Part shown: positions 1-9,506 of the stretch, piece after piece | Position numbering within the stretch: the stretch's first letter is position 1 | Layout of the letters: every line of letters begins with the position of its first letter | Assembly (NCBI RefSeq): GCF_027213715.1 | Contig: NZ_JAPWGM010000003.1 | Location: 310,001-374,000, forward strand | Direction of reading: 5' to 3' | Origin: Pedobacter punctiformis | GTDB lineage: Bacteria > Bacteroidota > Bacteroidia > Sphingobacteriales > Sphingobacteriaceae | DNA length: 64,000 nucleotides | The notes under the pieces: model-generated | The model's database searches: none | What the model was told of the DNA's origin: nothing | Seen by the model: the letters and a program-made list of their open reading frames with translations, nothing else | Position numbers and translations under genes: made by a program

Positions 1-45
1 GTAAAGGATTTGCCTTTTGGGCAGATTGCTAAATTAGAAATATAA
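1..45 (+). CDS. C-terminal end of an upstream gene (partial)
   Basis: Frame 1 is open from the window edge and ends at TAA (43-45), giving a 14-residue tail ending in QIAKLEI. The next gene starts at 47, one base after this stop, so the two are probably co-transcribed. The tail is too short to identify the protein. Confidence 0.45.
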   Translation, partial: VKDLPFGQIAKLEI

Positions 46-46
46 A

Positions 47-730
47 ATGGCAGAAAACGCAGTAATTCATTTAAGCAATGTTGATGTATTTCAACAGAAA
101 CATCTGGTACTCTCAAACGTAAATTTACATGTAGAAAAAGGCGAGTTTGTGTTCTTAATTGGCCAAACCGGATCAGGAAAAAGTAGTTTACTTAAAATTT
201 TGTATGGCGATTTGCACATTGGCAACGGAAACGGAGATATTGCCGGTTTCGACCTTAAAAACCTGACGGAAAGACAAGTTCCTTTTTTACGTCGTAAACT
301 AGGTGTAGTATTTCAGGATTTCCAGTTATTAACCGATCGTACGATTGAGAAAAACCTGGAGTTTGTTTTAAAGGCTACCGGGTGGAAAGATGCAAAGCTG
401 ATTAACGAACGTATAAAAGATGTGCTTGACAAAGTGGGTTTGCGCTCTAAAATTAAAAAAATGCCCCACGAAATTTCGGGTGGAGAGCAACAGCGTATTG
501 TAATTGCAAGAGCTTTGTTAAATGACCCTGAAATTATTTTGGCAGATGAGCCAACAGGAAATCTGGACCCGGAAACTTCATCAGAAATTGTTACGCTTTT
601 AAAGCAAATTAGCCAAAACGGAACTGCGGTTTTAATGGCTACCCACGATTATCACATCATCAGAACATACCCTTCACGCATCATCAAATGTGATAATGGG
701 ATTGTACACGAAGATGCACAAATAGCTTAA
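47..730 (+). CDS. ftsE: FtsE-like ABC transporter ATP-binding protein
   Basis: This is a 227-residue ABC ATPase. Walker A GQTGSGKS lies at residues 39-46, the signature ISGGEQQR near 143, and Walker B with ADEPTGNLDP near 165-176, followed by a switch histidine in ATHDY. The length and the DEPTGNLD signature match the FtsE/LolD/MacB group. FtsE pairs with the membrane protein FtsX at the division site and drives peptidoglycan hydrolase activation. No ftsX lies next to it in the window, so the assignment to FtsE rather than a LolD-like ATPase rests on overall resemblance and the stand-alone organisation common in Bacteroidota. It starts one base after the upstream stop. Confidence 0.75.
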   Translation: MAENAVIHLSNVDVFQQKHLVLSNVNLHVEKGEFVFLIGQTGSGKSSLLKILYGDLHIGNGNGDIAGFDLKNLTERQVPFLRRKLGVVFQDFQLLTDRTIEKNLEFVLKATGWKDAKLINERIKDVLDKVGLRSKIKKMPHEISGGEQQRIVIARALLNDPEIILADEPTGNLDPETSSEIVTLLKQISQNGTAVLMATHDYHIIRTYPSRIIKCDNGIVHEDAQIA

Positions 731-750
731 AACTCTGACATTAGTCAGCG

Positions 751-803
751 AATCAGCCAATCTGTTCAGTTAATTTCAAATAAAACTGACAGCTTGGCTG
801 ATT
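751..803 (+). terminator. Long imperfect hairpin after ftsE
   Basis: AATCAGCCAA (751-760) pairs with TTGGCTGATT (794-803). Inside it, a CTGTTCAGTT-like arm pairs imperfectly with AACTGACAG, so most of the 53 bases can fold. Only a short T-rich stretch follows. It may end ftsE transcription ahead of grpE. Confidence 0.4.
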
Positions 804-856
804 TCCGTTTATGGCAAAATTGTTGAGATTAACACAAAAAAATTCAGCCTAATATT

Positions 857-1438
857 ATGTTTAATAAGAAGAAAAATAACGATAAAGAAGAAAATATAAT
901 GAATCCTGAAAACACGTCAGAAAATACTGCGATAGAAAATGCAGAAAATACTGATGCGGCCAATGAAACTGAAAAAGCACCTGAATTATCTGCCGAAGAA
1001 AAATTACAAGCAGAAGTTCAGCAGCTTAATGATAAATATTTACGATTATATGCTGAGTTTGATAACTATAAACGCCGTACACAAAAAGAACGTGTTGAAT
1101 TATTGCAAACTGCCGGTAAAGATGTGATTGTATCTTTATTAACCGTACTAGATGATTTTGACCGTGCACTTAAAGCAATGGAAACTGCTGCTGATATTGA
1201 GCCGGTTAAAGAAGGCGTGCTTTTGGTACACAATAAACTAAAAAACATTTTAGCACAAAAAGGCCTGAAAGATGTAGAAAGCATCAGCAAAGAGTTTGAT
1301 ACTGATTTCCATGAGGCAATTACCAACATACCTGCTCCTACCGCTGATCTTAAAGGAAAAGTAATTGATGAGGTAGAAAAAGGTTATACTTTAAATGATA
1401 ACGTTATTCGCTTTGCTAAAGTTGTAGTAGGTGCATAA
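857..1438 (+). CDS. grpE: GrpE nucleotide exchange factor
   Basis: This 193-residue protein has an acidic, low-complexity N-terminus (about residues 10-50), a long helix beginning LQAEVQQLNDKYLRLYAEFDNYKRR, shown here only by its landmarks DKYLRLYAEFDNYKRR, and the C-terminal GrpE head ending in VIRFAKVVVG. GrpE is the cytosolic nucleotide exchange factor that releases ADP from DnaK. The start at 857 is the first ATG; a second in-frame ATG at 899 would drop the lysine-rich first 14 residues. dnaJ follows after about 84 bases, forming a grpE-dnaJ unit with no dnaK or hrcA nearby. Confidence 0.93.
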   Translation: MFNKKKNNDKEENIMNPENTSENTAIENAENTDAANETEKAPELSAEEKLQAEVQQLNDKYLRLYAEFDNYKRRTQKERVELLQTAGKDVIVSLLTVLDDFDRALKAMETAADIEPVKEGVLLVHNKLKNILAQKGLKDVESISKEFDTDFHEAITNIPAPTADLKGKVIDEVEKGYTLNDNVIRFAKVVVGA

Positions 1439-1522
1439 AAATTAATTATTGAATGTATGGGGATTAAAAAAGATGCAATGCATTTATTTAATTACTTAAA
1501 ATTCAATCATTTTAAATAGAAA

Positions 1523-2686
1523 ATGAGCAAAAGAGATTATTACGACGTATTAGGCGTAACCAAAGGCGCAGCTGCAGATGAGATTAAGAAGGCTTATCGC
1601 AAGATGGCAATCAAATATCACCCGGATAAAAATCCTGGGGATAAAGCTGCTGAAGATAAATTTAAAGAAGCTGCCGAAGCTTACGAAGTTTTAAGTAACG
1701 CAGAGAAAAAACAACGTTATGACCAGTTCGGGCATGCCGGTGTAGGCAGCAGTGCTTCTGGTGGTTATGGTGGCGGCAATATGAATATGGATGACATATT
1801 CAGCAATTTTGGTGATATTTTTGGTGGACACAACCCTTTCGAAAGCTTTTTCGGTGGCGGCGGCGGTGGTCAACAACGTGGCGGACGTCGTGTGGCTAAA
1901 GGTTCAAATCTGCGCATAAAAGTAAAATTAACCCTTGAAGAAATTGCTCATGGCGCAGAGAAAAAAATTAAGGTTAACAAACTTATTGTTTGTAAAACCT
2001 GTGATGGTTCTGGTGCAAAAGACAAGTCATCAGTAAGTACTTGTGGTACCTGCGGTGGCAGTGGTCAGGTGCGCAGGGTAACCAATACCATTTTAGGGCA
2101 AATGCAAACTGCATCTACCTGCCCTACCTGTAACGGTAGTGGTCAGCAAATTACATCTAAATGTACAGTTTGTCATGGTGATGGTGTAGTACGCGGAGAA
2201 GAAACCATTACCATTAATATTCCTGCAGGTGTTAGCGAAGGCATGCAGTTAAGCATGAGCGGTAAAGGCAATGCGGCACCAAATGGCAGCATTCCGGGAG
2301 ATTTAATCATATTGATTGAAGAAACACCTCATGAAGTACTAAAACGTGAAGGTAATAATGTGGTTTATGATTTACATTTAAACTTTATTGATGCGGCTTT
2401 AGGTTTAAGCATTGAAGTACCAACTATTGATGGTAAAGCAAAAATTAAAATAGAACCGGGTACTCAAAGCGGAAAATTATTACGCTTAAAAGGCAAAGGT
2501 TTACCAGAAGTGAATTCTTACCACAGAGGTGATGAGATTATTCACATTAATATATGGACACCTAAAGCTTTAAGCAGCGAAGAACGTGATACTTTAGAAA
2601 AATTACGTGAATCGCCTAACTTTAAGCCACAACCGGGTAAAAACGATAAGAGTTTCTTCGAAAGAATGAAAGAGTATTTCGAATAA
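1523..2686 (+). CDS. dnaJ: Chaperone protein DnaJ
   Basis: This is a full-length 387-residue type I Hsp40. The J domain has HPD at residues 33-35. A Gly/Phe-rich linker follows (about 72-122), then four zinc-binding CxxCxGxG repeats ([32 protein letters not shown]; about residues 155-220) and the substrate-binding C-terminal domains. DnaJ delivers unfolded clients to DnaK and stimulates its ATPase. It lies directly downstream of grpE and ends just before a strong hairpin terminator. Confidence 0.96.
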   Translation: MSKRDYYDVLGVTKGAAADEIKKAYRKMAIKYHPDKNPGDKAAEDKFKEAAEAYEVLSNAEKKQRYDQFGHAGVGSSASGGYGGGNMNMDDIFSNFGDIFGGHNPFESFFGGGGGGQQRGGRRVAKGSNLRIKVKLTLEEIAHGAEKKIKVNKLIVCKTCDGSGAKDKSSVSTCGTCGGSGQVRRVTNTILGQMQTASTCPTCNGSGQQITSKCTVCHGDGVVRGEETITINIPAGVSEGMQLSMSGKGNAAPNGSIPGDLIILIEETPHEVLKREGNNVVYDLHLNFIDAALGLSIEVPTIDGKAKIKIEPGTQSGKLLRLKGKGLPEVNSYHRGDEIIHINIWTPKALSSEERDTLEKLRESPNFKPQPGKNDKSFFERMKEYFE

Positions 2687-2711
2687 CCTTATTGAGTTTT
2701 GTTTATAACAT

Positions 2712-2746
2712 AAAAAACCGATACTTTAATGGTATCGGTTTTTTTT
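2712..2746. terminator. Bidirectional terminator between dnaJ and the DUF3829 gene
   Basis: CCGATAC (2718-2724) and GTATCGG (2732-2738) form a stem with a 7-base loop, flanked by an A-run on the left and a T-run on the right. It can act on both strands and separates two convergent genes. Confidence 0.8.
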
Positions 2747-2766
2747 ATGCTTTCAAGCTGAGGAAA

Positions 2767-3720
2767 TTAATCAACAAAATTGTTGTAAGCCGTACGCATA
2801 TAATCTTGTTTTCTCACCAAACTCTCCCCATCATCATCACTAATCTTACCGCTGGCAGAAGCATCCCTCATTATTTTTCTGGCTTCAATTAAATAGTCAC
2901 TAAAACTTTCGTTAAAGCGGGTAAACGAACCGTCCTGTCCCGGAAACTTCTTAGCGTCAGGAGGACTCATAATCTTATGTTTAGCATTTTGAGCTTCCAG
3001 CGCAGCATAGGCGGTTTTAATTTTTGCTTCTGCAGCTTTATACTTACCTGCATTCTCCGCCAGTAATTTATTAAAATCATCAACCGCTTTTTTATCGTCT
3101 TTTAATGCAAAGATGTACTCTTTAAGCGGGTGCGATTTTAAAATGATTCGCTCCGCATCATCACCTATAACTTCCAGCTTAGCCAAAATCTTATCATCAT
3201 AAGCATAATACTTTTTACTCATGGAGTAAATCGAATCAACTAATAATTTACCTTTTGCACTTTTATCATCTTTCCAATCTTCTGCTTTTATATAATCATT
3301 CAGTGCTTTGTAAGTATCCTTTATTTTAGTCATTGTACTACTCAAACCCGCTACATTATCTTTAAAGAATTTCTGGTCGTCACTGCTTAAAGCAGCCGGA
3401 GGTGTTTCAGGCTTAACTTTAGAGTGATTGATACTGATCATCGACATCGGACTGGTAATTCCAATCCAGGCAAACCTGTCTGTTGGATTTTCAAGCCCTT
3501 TACTAATTTTTTGAAGCGTTCCGTCCAGGCTTTTCAAATAGTCATTATTTTTGTCCGTATAACTAACCAATACGTTGTTATACTCTACAATGTCATTAGC
3601 ATCATCTTTATTAGATTCTGCATACTCGGTTTTTGCGCCGTCTTTTTTATCTCCGCTACCTTTACAGGCTGCAAATGATACAACAAACGCAAGTGCAATT
3701 AATTTGATAGTTAATTTCAT
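2767..3720 (-). CDS. DUF3829/YiiG-like lipoprotein
   Basis: This 317-residue protein has a lipoprotein signal with lipobox FAAC at Cys19, followed by a charged GSGDKKDG linker. The rest is predicted helical and lysine/alanine-rich, resembling the DUF3829 (YiiG) family of exported bacterial lipoproteins. The function of the family is not established. It is likely anchored in the periplasm or outer membrane. It stands alone between convergent dnaJ and the divergent DUF72 gene. Confidence 0.65.
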   Translation of the reverse strand: MKLTIKLIALAFVVSFAACKGSGDKKDGAKTEYAESNKDDANDIVEYNNVLVSYTDKNNDYLKSLDGTLQKISKGLENPTDRFAWIGITSPMSMISINHSKVKPETPPAALSSDDQKFFKDNVAGLSSTMTKIKDTYKALNDYIKAEDWKDDKSAKGKLLVDSIYSMSKKYYAYDDKILAKLEVIGDDAERIILKSHPLKEYIFALKDDKKAVDDFNKLLAENAGKYKAAEAKIKTAYAALEAQNAKHKIMSPPDAKKFPGQDGSFTRFNESFSDYLIEARKIMRDASASGKISDDDGESLVRKQDYMRTAYNNFVD

Positions 3721-3858
3721 GTTTTTTGGTTTTATTAATCTGATGCTTTTTTCAGAGCAATATTCGCACCAATTGAAACAAAAATATACTGCTTTTTATT
3801 AACTTTTATTACAAACCAACACCTTAAAACTTTAAATTAAGACTTCTGTTATAATTAC

Positions 3859-4572
3859 ATGGAATGGTATATTGGTTGTTCAGGTTTTTATTATAAGGAA
3901 TGGAAGGAGGTTTTTTATCCAAAAGGTTTAGCACAAAAGGATTGGTTTAAATATTATTGTAAAAATTTTAACACTATCGAAGTCAATTCTACTTTTTATA
4001 AAATGCCTGCTCAAAAATCATTTGAAAAGTGGTACAACGAAAGCCCTGATCATTTTTTATTTACCATTAAAGCGCCCCGACTTATTACCCACTATAAACA
4101 ATTGGATGATTGCAAAGTACTTTTAACTGATTTTTATCTCGCGTTAAATGAAGGTCTCCGTGAAAAATTAGGCTGTGTATTGTTCCAGTTTCCGCCTAAA
4201 TTTAGTTTCTCTGAAGAACGTTTGGCATTAATTTTAAAAAACCTTAACCCTGATTTTAGAAACGTCATCGAATTCAGACATAAAAGCTGGTGGCAAGTGG
4301 CTATTTTTGATGCCCTGAAAAAAGAAAATATCATCTTTAGCGGAGCCAGTTTCCCAGGAGATTTACCTGATGAAGTAATTCAGAATACAGACGCTGTTTA
4401 TTATCGTTTCCATGGAAAACCAGTTCTATATAAATCTGAATACGATATAAAGGTTCTTCTTGATTTTGTAAATCAGATTCCAAAATCTACGAAACAGGTT
4501 TTTGTTTACTTTAATAATACCTGGGGAACGGGTGCACTAAACAATTCTAAGCAACTGCAGGCAATGGTCTGA
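3859..4572 (+). CDS. DUF72 domain protein
   Basis: This 237-residue protein begins with MEWYIGCSGFYYKEWK and carries the DUF72 landmarks NTIEVNSTFYKMP, FTIKAPRLITH, FQFPPKF and VIEFRHKSWW, ending with the FVYFNNTWG block. DUF72 proteins adopt a TIM-barrel fold of unproven activity, with proposals linked to nucleic-acid or iron-sulfur chemistry. It is cytosolic and complete. It is separated from the following ABC genes by about 70 bases. Confidence 0.88.
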   Translation: MEWYIGCSGFYYKEWKEVFYPKGLAQKDWFKYYCKNFNTIEVNSTFYKMPAQKSFEKWYNESPDHFLFTIKAPRLITHYKQLDDCKVLLTDFYLALNEGLREKLGCVLFQFPPKFSFSEERLALILKNLNPDFRNVIEFRHKSWWQVAIFDALKKENIIFSGASFPGDLPDEVIQNTDAVYYRFHGKPVLYKSEYDIKVLLDFVNQIPKSTKQVFVYFNNTWGTGALNNSKQLQAMV

Positions 4573-4642
4573 TTAGAAAATAGAACCATCCGCTGTAACG
4601 TTTAGCTTCTTTTGCCCTCTAACCAATACTAAAACTGTAACT

Positions 4643-5539
4643 ATGCTCATTGTTAAAAATATTGTAAAGCAATATTCCAATCATCGTGCGCTTGATGATG
4701 TAAGTCTGGAGGTTGAAAAAGGGAAGATTTTTGGATTGCTGGGGCCAAATGGTGCCGGAAAAACATCCCTGATCAGAATCATCACTCAAATTACAGCACC
4801 CGACAGTGGTGAAGTCATTTTCAACGGAGAAAAGTTAAATTCCAATCACATCAGTCAAATTGGCTATCTACCTGAAGAACGCGGACTCTACAAAAAAATG
4901 GAAATTGGTGAACAGGTTCTTTATTTATCAAAGTTAAAGGGTTTAAGTACTTCTGAGGCTACTAAAAGAATAAAATACTGGTTTGAAAAATTGGATATGG
5001 GCAGCTGGTGGAATAAAAAAGTAGAAGATTTAAGTAAAGGTATGCAGCAAAAAGTACAATTTGTAGCTACGGTTTTGCACAATCCTGAATTAATTATCCT
5101 TGATGAACCTTTTTCCGGCTTTGATCCCGTTAATGCCGACCTGATTAAAAATGAAATTTTAGAACTGAATAAACAGGGTACAACTTTTATTTTTTCTACA
5201 CATCGCATGGAAAGTGTGGAGGAGCTTTGTGACAATATTGCCCTGATAGACAAATCTAAAAAGGTATTGGATGGCGCTGTTGAAGACATTAAAGCATCAT
5301 ACAGAAACAATACTTATGTAATTGAGTATAGCGGAGCAGCTGATTTTGAAAGCAACTGGATGTTTGATATTTTGAATACAGAAATATTAAAAGAAGGAAA
5401 AAGCGTAAAGTTTAAACTTAAAGATGCTTACACTGTAAATGATGTTTTAGGAACCATGTTGCCAAAGGTTAAAATTAATCACCTGGCCGAAGTGATTCCA
5501 AGTATGAATGATATTTTTATCGAAAGTGTTAAAAAATAA
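4643..5539 (+). CDS. ABC exporter ATP-binding subunit (NatA-like)
   Basis: This is a 298-residue ATPase with Walker A GPNGAGKT at residues 34-41, signature LSKGMQQK and Walker B LIILDEPFSGFDP. A C-terminal extension resembles the DUF4162 region typical of NatA-type exporters. The permease gene starts four bases downstream, so the two form one exporter. NatAB systems extrude Na+ in Bacillus, but this subfamily is broad and the substrate here is not visible from sequence. Confidence 0.85.
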   Translation: MLIVKNIVKQYSNHRALDDVSLEVEKGKIFGLLGPNGAGKTSLIRIITQITAPDSGEVIFNGEKLNSNHISQIGYLPEERGLYKKMEIGEQVLYLSKLKGLSTSEATKRIKYWFEKLDMGSWWNKKVEDLSKGMQQKVQFVATVLHNPELIILDEPFSGFDPVNADLIKNEILELNKQGTTFIFSTHRMESVEELCDNIALIDKSKKVLDGAVEDIKASYRNNTYVIEYSGAADFESNWMFDILNTEILKEGKSVKFKLKDAYTVNDVLGTMLPKVKINHLAEVIPSMNDIFIESVKK

Positions 5540-5542
5540 GCC

Positions 5543-6880
5543 ATGAACAAGATTTTACTAATTATACAAAGAGAATATTTATCGAGGGTAAAAAAGAAGT
5601 CTTTCATTATTATGACTTTCTTAACACCGCTGATTATAGCCGGATTTTACGGGCTTATTATTTATTTCAGTATTAAAGGTATTGCAGATAAGTCGGATAA
5701 AATTGCTGTAATAAACGAAAATAAAACACTGACAGAGAAACTGGTATCAAACAAAAACTTAACTTTTATTTATAAGGATGACTCTTTTGAGCATTTGAAA
5801 AAAAACCTGAGCGAATCGGGCTTTGATTACATTTTATATTTACCAGATTTTAATATCGATACACCAAAAGGCATTCAGCTGATTGGAACCAAACAAGCGG
5901 GCTTATCGTTGGATGGAAAAATTTCTGATGCCATTGAAGATCTGATCCGGGATTATAAACTAAAAAAATCGGGGATTTCACAGGAAGATCTGGACCATTT
6001 AAAAAGTACGGTAAGCATAGATGTTAAGAAAATTAATGATACCGGAAAAGAAGAAAACTCGAGCGCAGGGGCCAGTACCGTTATCGGTTTTATTGCAGGT
6101 GTGCTCATGTTCATGTTTATTATGCTGTATGGCGTACAGGTAATGCGTGGCGTTATTGAAGAAAAAACCAGTCGCATTATTGAAGTCATTATATCTTCCG
6201 TTAAACCTTTTCAGTTAATGATGGGTAAAATTATTGGCATTGCTATGGTTGGTTTAACACAATTTTTACTCTGGATTATTTTAACCATTTCCATTTCTAC
6301 ACTGGCCGTAAGTTTATTTATTGATAAGGAAGATGTAAAGAGCATAGCAGCCTCTTCGTCTCAGGTTTCTGCGGTTAGTCCTGCATCTCAGGCACAAATA
6401 ACGGCCATGAACAGTGGTCCGATGGGCGATGTACAAAAAAGTTTAGAAGGACTTGATTTTGGTAAAATTATAACGGTGTTTATCTTTTACTTTTTAGGAG
6501 GTTATTTGTTTTACAGTGCTCTATATGCCGCAATTGGCTCAGCAGTTGATAGTGAAACGGAAACGCAGCAATTTATGATGCCCGTAATGATGCCCCTCTT
6601 ACTCAGCTATGCCCTATCATTAAGTGTTGTAAATAACGATCCTTATGGCCCACTGGCTTTTTGGCTTTCGATGATTCCTTTTACCTCACCTATTGCAATG
6701 GTGGTTCGTTTGCCTTATGGTGTGCCAACCTGGGAATTGATTTTATCAATGGGTATTTTAATTGTCGGTTTTGTAGGAACAGTTTGGTTCGCTTCAAGAA
6801 TTTATCGTGTAGGCATATTAATGTATGGTAAAAAGGCTAGTTTTAAAGAAATGGTAAAATGGTTTTGGTATAAAGGTTAA
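5543..6880 (+). CDS. ABC exporter permease (NatB/ABC-2 type)
   Basis: This 445-residue membrane protein has one N-terminal transmembrane segment (about 22-45), a large extracytoplasmic domain (about 45-175), and five or so C-terminal segments. The motif GVIEEKTSRIIEVIISSVKP is the typical coupling region of ABC-2 (NatB/YhgE-like) permeases. It forms the membrane half of the exporter whose ATPase is encoded four bases upstream. Confidence 0.87.
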   Translation: MNKILLIIQREYLSRVKKKSFIIMTFLTPLIIAGFYGLIIYFSIKGIADKSDKIAVINENKTLTEKLVSNKNLTFIYKDDSFEHLKKNLSESGFDYILYLPDFNIDTPKGIQLIGTKQAGLSLDGKISDAIEDLIRDYKLKKSGISQEDLDHLKSTVSIDVKKINDTGKEENSSAGASTVIGFIAGVLMFMFIMLYGVQVMRGVIEEKTSRIIEVIISSVKPFQLMMGKIIGIAMVGLTQFLLWIILTISISTLAVSLFIDKEDVKSIAASSSQVSAVSPASQAQITAMNSGPMGDVQKSLEGLDFGKIITVFIFYFLGGYLFYSALYAAIGSAVDSETETQQFMMPVMMPLLLSYALSLSVVNNDPYGPLAFWLSMIPFTSPIAMVVRLPYGVPTWELILSMGILIVGFVGTVWFASRIYRVGILMYGKKASFKEMVKWFWYKG

Positions 6881-6942
6881 TCTGTTTTGCTTTGTTTTTG
6901 TGATTAAAACATTTAGTACGATATTTATCAAAATTTAAATCT

Positions 6943-7860
6943 ATGCGCACTGCGGCTATCGACCTGGGAACAAATACTTTTCATTTAATAATTGCTGAAA
7001 AAGAAAATGATGAAGTTAAAATAATTTACAAAACCAATGCTCCGGTTAGGTTGGGCGAAGGCAGATTAAATGATAACCTGATTATCGATGCGGCTTTTAA
7101 ACGTGGCGTAGATCAGCTGAAAGCCTATAGCGAAACCTTAAAAGAATATGGCGTTACCAAATTTAAAACAACCGGAACATCGGCCATTAGAAGTGCCAGC
7201 AATGGAAAAGACTTTGTAGATGCCGTAAAATCGGAAACCGGAATTGACATTGAGATCATTTCGGGAGATGAGGAAGCAGGGTTAATTTATCAGGGTGTTA
7301 AATTAAGTGGTGCCATAGAAGATTTATCCTTAATTATGGATATTGGTGGTGGAAGTGTAGAATTCATTTTATGCGATTCAAATACATTAATCTGGAAAAA
7401 AAGCTATGATATTGGGGCTGCCCGTTTAATGCAACAATTTTTTAAATCTGATCCAATTTCTGATGAGGACAGAAATTCCATTTTAGTTCACATACAAAAT
7501 CAGTTAGAAGATTTGTTTGAAGTTTGTGAAAAATATCAACCTAAGTTTTTAATCGGTTCAGCAGGTGCTTTCGAAACTTTTGCCGAACTTATTATCAAAA
7601 AGAATAATCAGCATACCGACATCAAAGCAGCCAAAACCTATAAATTTGATTTTGATGAATATATTGCAATCGCTATTAAACTAATCAATGCTACCCATGC
7701 AGAAAGGGCAATCATGCCGGGCATGATTCCTTTAAGAGTAGATATGATTGTGGTTTCTGCTTTAATAACCAATTACGTTTTGGGCAGATTAAAAATCAAT
7801 AATCTAACCCTTTCAACCTATGATTTAAAAATGGGCGTTTTAGCCAGTTTAATGAATTAG
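6943..7860 (+). CDS. Ppx/GppA family exopolyphosphatase
   Basis: This 305-residue protein carries the actin-like ATPase-fold landmarks AIDLGTNTFHLIIA near the start, GTSAIRSA near residue 85, and MDIGGGSVEFIL near 133. It has the length of the short Ppx form, without the C-terminal HD-like domain of E. coli Ppx. The family removes phosphate from polyphosphate or pppGpp. Its stop codon directly abuts the stop of the convergent fucose-operon gene, leaving no intergenic base. Confidence 0.88.
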   Translation: MRTAAIDLGTNTFHLIIAEKENDEVKIIYKTNAPVRLGEGRLNDNLIIDAAFKRGVDQLKAYSETLKEYGVTKFKTTGTSAIRSASNGKDFVDAVKSETGIDIEIISGDEEAGLIYQGVKLSGAIEDLSLIMDIGGGSVEFILCDSNTLIWKKSYDIGAARLMQQFFKSDPISDEDRNSILVHIQNQLEDLFEVCEKYQPKFLIGSAGAFETFAELIIKKNNQHTDIKAAKTYKFDFDEYIAIAIKLINATHAERAIMPGMIPLRVDMIVVSALITNYVLGRLKINNLTLSTYDLKMGVLASLMN

Positions 7861-8643
7861 TTATTCAATTGCCCTATCCAGGTGAACATAACCGCCATCT
7901 ACATGAATTAATTGCCCTGTAGTATGACTTGAACGATTTGAAAGCAGAAAAGTAACCATATCTGCAATTTCCTCTACTTTGGTCATTCTTTTTTCAAGGG
8001 GGATTTTATTGGTAATCGCTTTCAGCTTTTCTTCTGGATTGTCAAAAGTACTGATCCAGGTTTTGTAAAGAGGGGTCATGGCCTCAGCTACAATCACTGC
8101 GTTAACGCGGATTCCAAAAGGCAATAATTCTACAGCCCATTCTCTGGTTAAAGCATTTCGGCCACCATTTGCCGCCGCATAACCAGATGTTCCACCCTGC
8201 CCTGTTTCAGCCGTTTTACTACCAATGTTTACAATTGCACCTTTGCTCTTTTTAAGCGCAGGCAAAGCCTGTTGAGCCAGCAGATAATAATGCACCAGGT
8301 TTTTATGCAGAGACTCCATGAAACCTTTATAGCTTCCATTCTCAAGCCCAACACCATCATTTACTCCGGCATTATTAACCAAACCATCAATACGGCCGTA
8401 TCTTTCAATCACTTGATCAATAACCATTTTACAGGCTTCGGGCTGAGTTAACTCGGCAGTAACGCAATCAGCGTTTAAACCAAGCGATTTCAACTCTGAC
8501 AACAACTTTTGATTATCTGCTTCGCTACGCCCCACAATAACCGGAAATGCTTTTTCTTTTGCCAATGCTTTAACAATAGCCTCGCCTATTCCTTTGGCAC
8601 CGCCGCTAACTACAATAATCCGATCGCTTAAATGAAGATCCAT
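7861..8643 (-). CDS. SDR oxidoreductase, candidate L-fucose dehydrogenase
   Basis: This 260-residue short-chain dehydrogenase has the Rossmann motif GGAKGIGEA (about 14-22), NNAG near 90 and the catalytic serine in NIGSKTAETGQGG. The catalytic tyrosine block reads YAAAN, so the lysine of YxxxK is replaced by asparagine. The SKTAxTGQGxTSGY, LTREWAVELL and AEAMTPLY segments resemble fucose dehydrogenases of the Campylobacter FucX type. The inferred role is NAD(P)-dependent oxidation of L-fucose to L-fucono-lactone. It is the last gene of the eleven-gene operon, starting four bases after the lactonase gene. No terminator follows it. Confidence 0.75.
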   Translation of the reverse strand: MDLHLSDRIIVVSGGAKGIGEAIVKALAKEKAFPVIVGRSEADNQKLLSELKSLGLNADCVTAELTQPEACKMVIDQVIERYGRIDGLVNNAGVNDGVGLENGSYKGFMESLHKNLVHYYLLAQQALPALKKSKGAIVNIGSKTAETGQGGTSGYAAANGGRNALTREWAVELLPFGIRVNAVIVAEAMTPLYKTWISTFDNPEEKLKAITNKIPLEKRMTKVEEIADMVTFLLSNRSSHTTGQLIHVDGGYVHLDRAIE

Positions 8644-8647
8644 TTTT

Positions 8648-9472
8648 TTAAATTTTATAAAATGCTTTTGTATTCCCCGAAAAGAACTTATTTCTCTCCG
8701 TTTCTGTAAATTGTTTGGTATACACCTTTAAAAGTTGCAGCCATTTGGTGTAATTTCCGGCAAGCAGCATTACAGGCCAGTCACTTGCAAATAATAACCG
8801 GTCAATACTAAAATGCTCAAAAACAACATCCAAACAATTAAAAATCTCCTGCTCGTTCCAATGATTCCAATCGGCTTCTGTTAGTAAACCAGAAACTTTA
8901 CAGTAAACCTGTGGGTTTTGAGCCAGAATTTTCAACTGTTCGTTCCAAAGGGTTGTATTTTTATTTTTAATATCAGGCTTGCAGCAATGATCTAAAACAA
9001 ATGCTTGTTCCGGTAGTTTTTCAACCAGTTTTATCGCATCCACCATCTGATCCGCTTTTAGCAAAATATCATAAGTAAAATTATACTTATGGAGTAATTT
9101 CAACCCTTTTATAAATTGATCTTGCAATAAAAAGCCTTTTTTCTCTGCTTGCGCAATATGTCTGAAGCCCTTGAGCTTCTCAAACTGACTAAAATGTTTT
9201 AACCTTTCTTCCAGATCAGGATTAAGAAAATCGATCCAGCCGACAACACCCTTTATAATCGAATGACTTTCGGCTTCCGTTAATAAAAAAATCGTTTCAA
9301 CTTCACTTTGATCCGCCTGCACGGCTATACAACCTTCTACCTGATGATCTAAAAAACAAGATTCCAGATCTGCAGGGAGAAAGTCTTTGCGAATCACTTC
9401 CATATCAGGTGTAATCCAACTGTCTTTTACAGGATGGAAATTCCAAAAGTGTACGTGTGCATCAATAATCAT
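8648..9472 (-). CDS. Amidohydrolase family, candidate L-fuconolactonase
   Basis: This 274-residue amidohydrolase_2 protein has the N-terminal metal motif DAHVHFW (residues 4-10), FVLDHCCKPD in the middle and LLFASDWPV near the C-terminus, the pattern of sugar lactonases and 2-pyrone-4,6-dicarboxylate hydrolases. By context it opens L-fucono-1,5-lactone to L-fuconate in the cytosol. It follows the mutarotase gene by 34 bases. Rhamnonolactone or another aldonolactone could also be accepted. Confidence 0.8.
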   Translation of the reverse strand: MIIDAHVHFWNFHPVKDSWITPDMEVIRKDFLPADLESCFLDHQVEGCIAVQADQSEVETIFLLTEAESHSIIKGVVGWIDFLNPDLEERLKHFSQFEKLKGFRHIAQAEKKGFLLQDQFIKGLKLLHKYNFTYDILLKADQMVDAIKLVEKLPEQAFVLDHCCKPDIKNKNTTLWNEQLKILAQNPQVYCKVSGLLTEADWNHWNEQEIFNCLDVVFEHFSIDRLLFASDWPVMLLAGNYTKWLQLLKVYTKQFTETERNKFFSGNTKAFYKI

Positions 9473-9506
9473 TTGGCTAGATTAATATTAAGGCTTGTCG
9501 CTAAGT

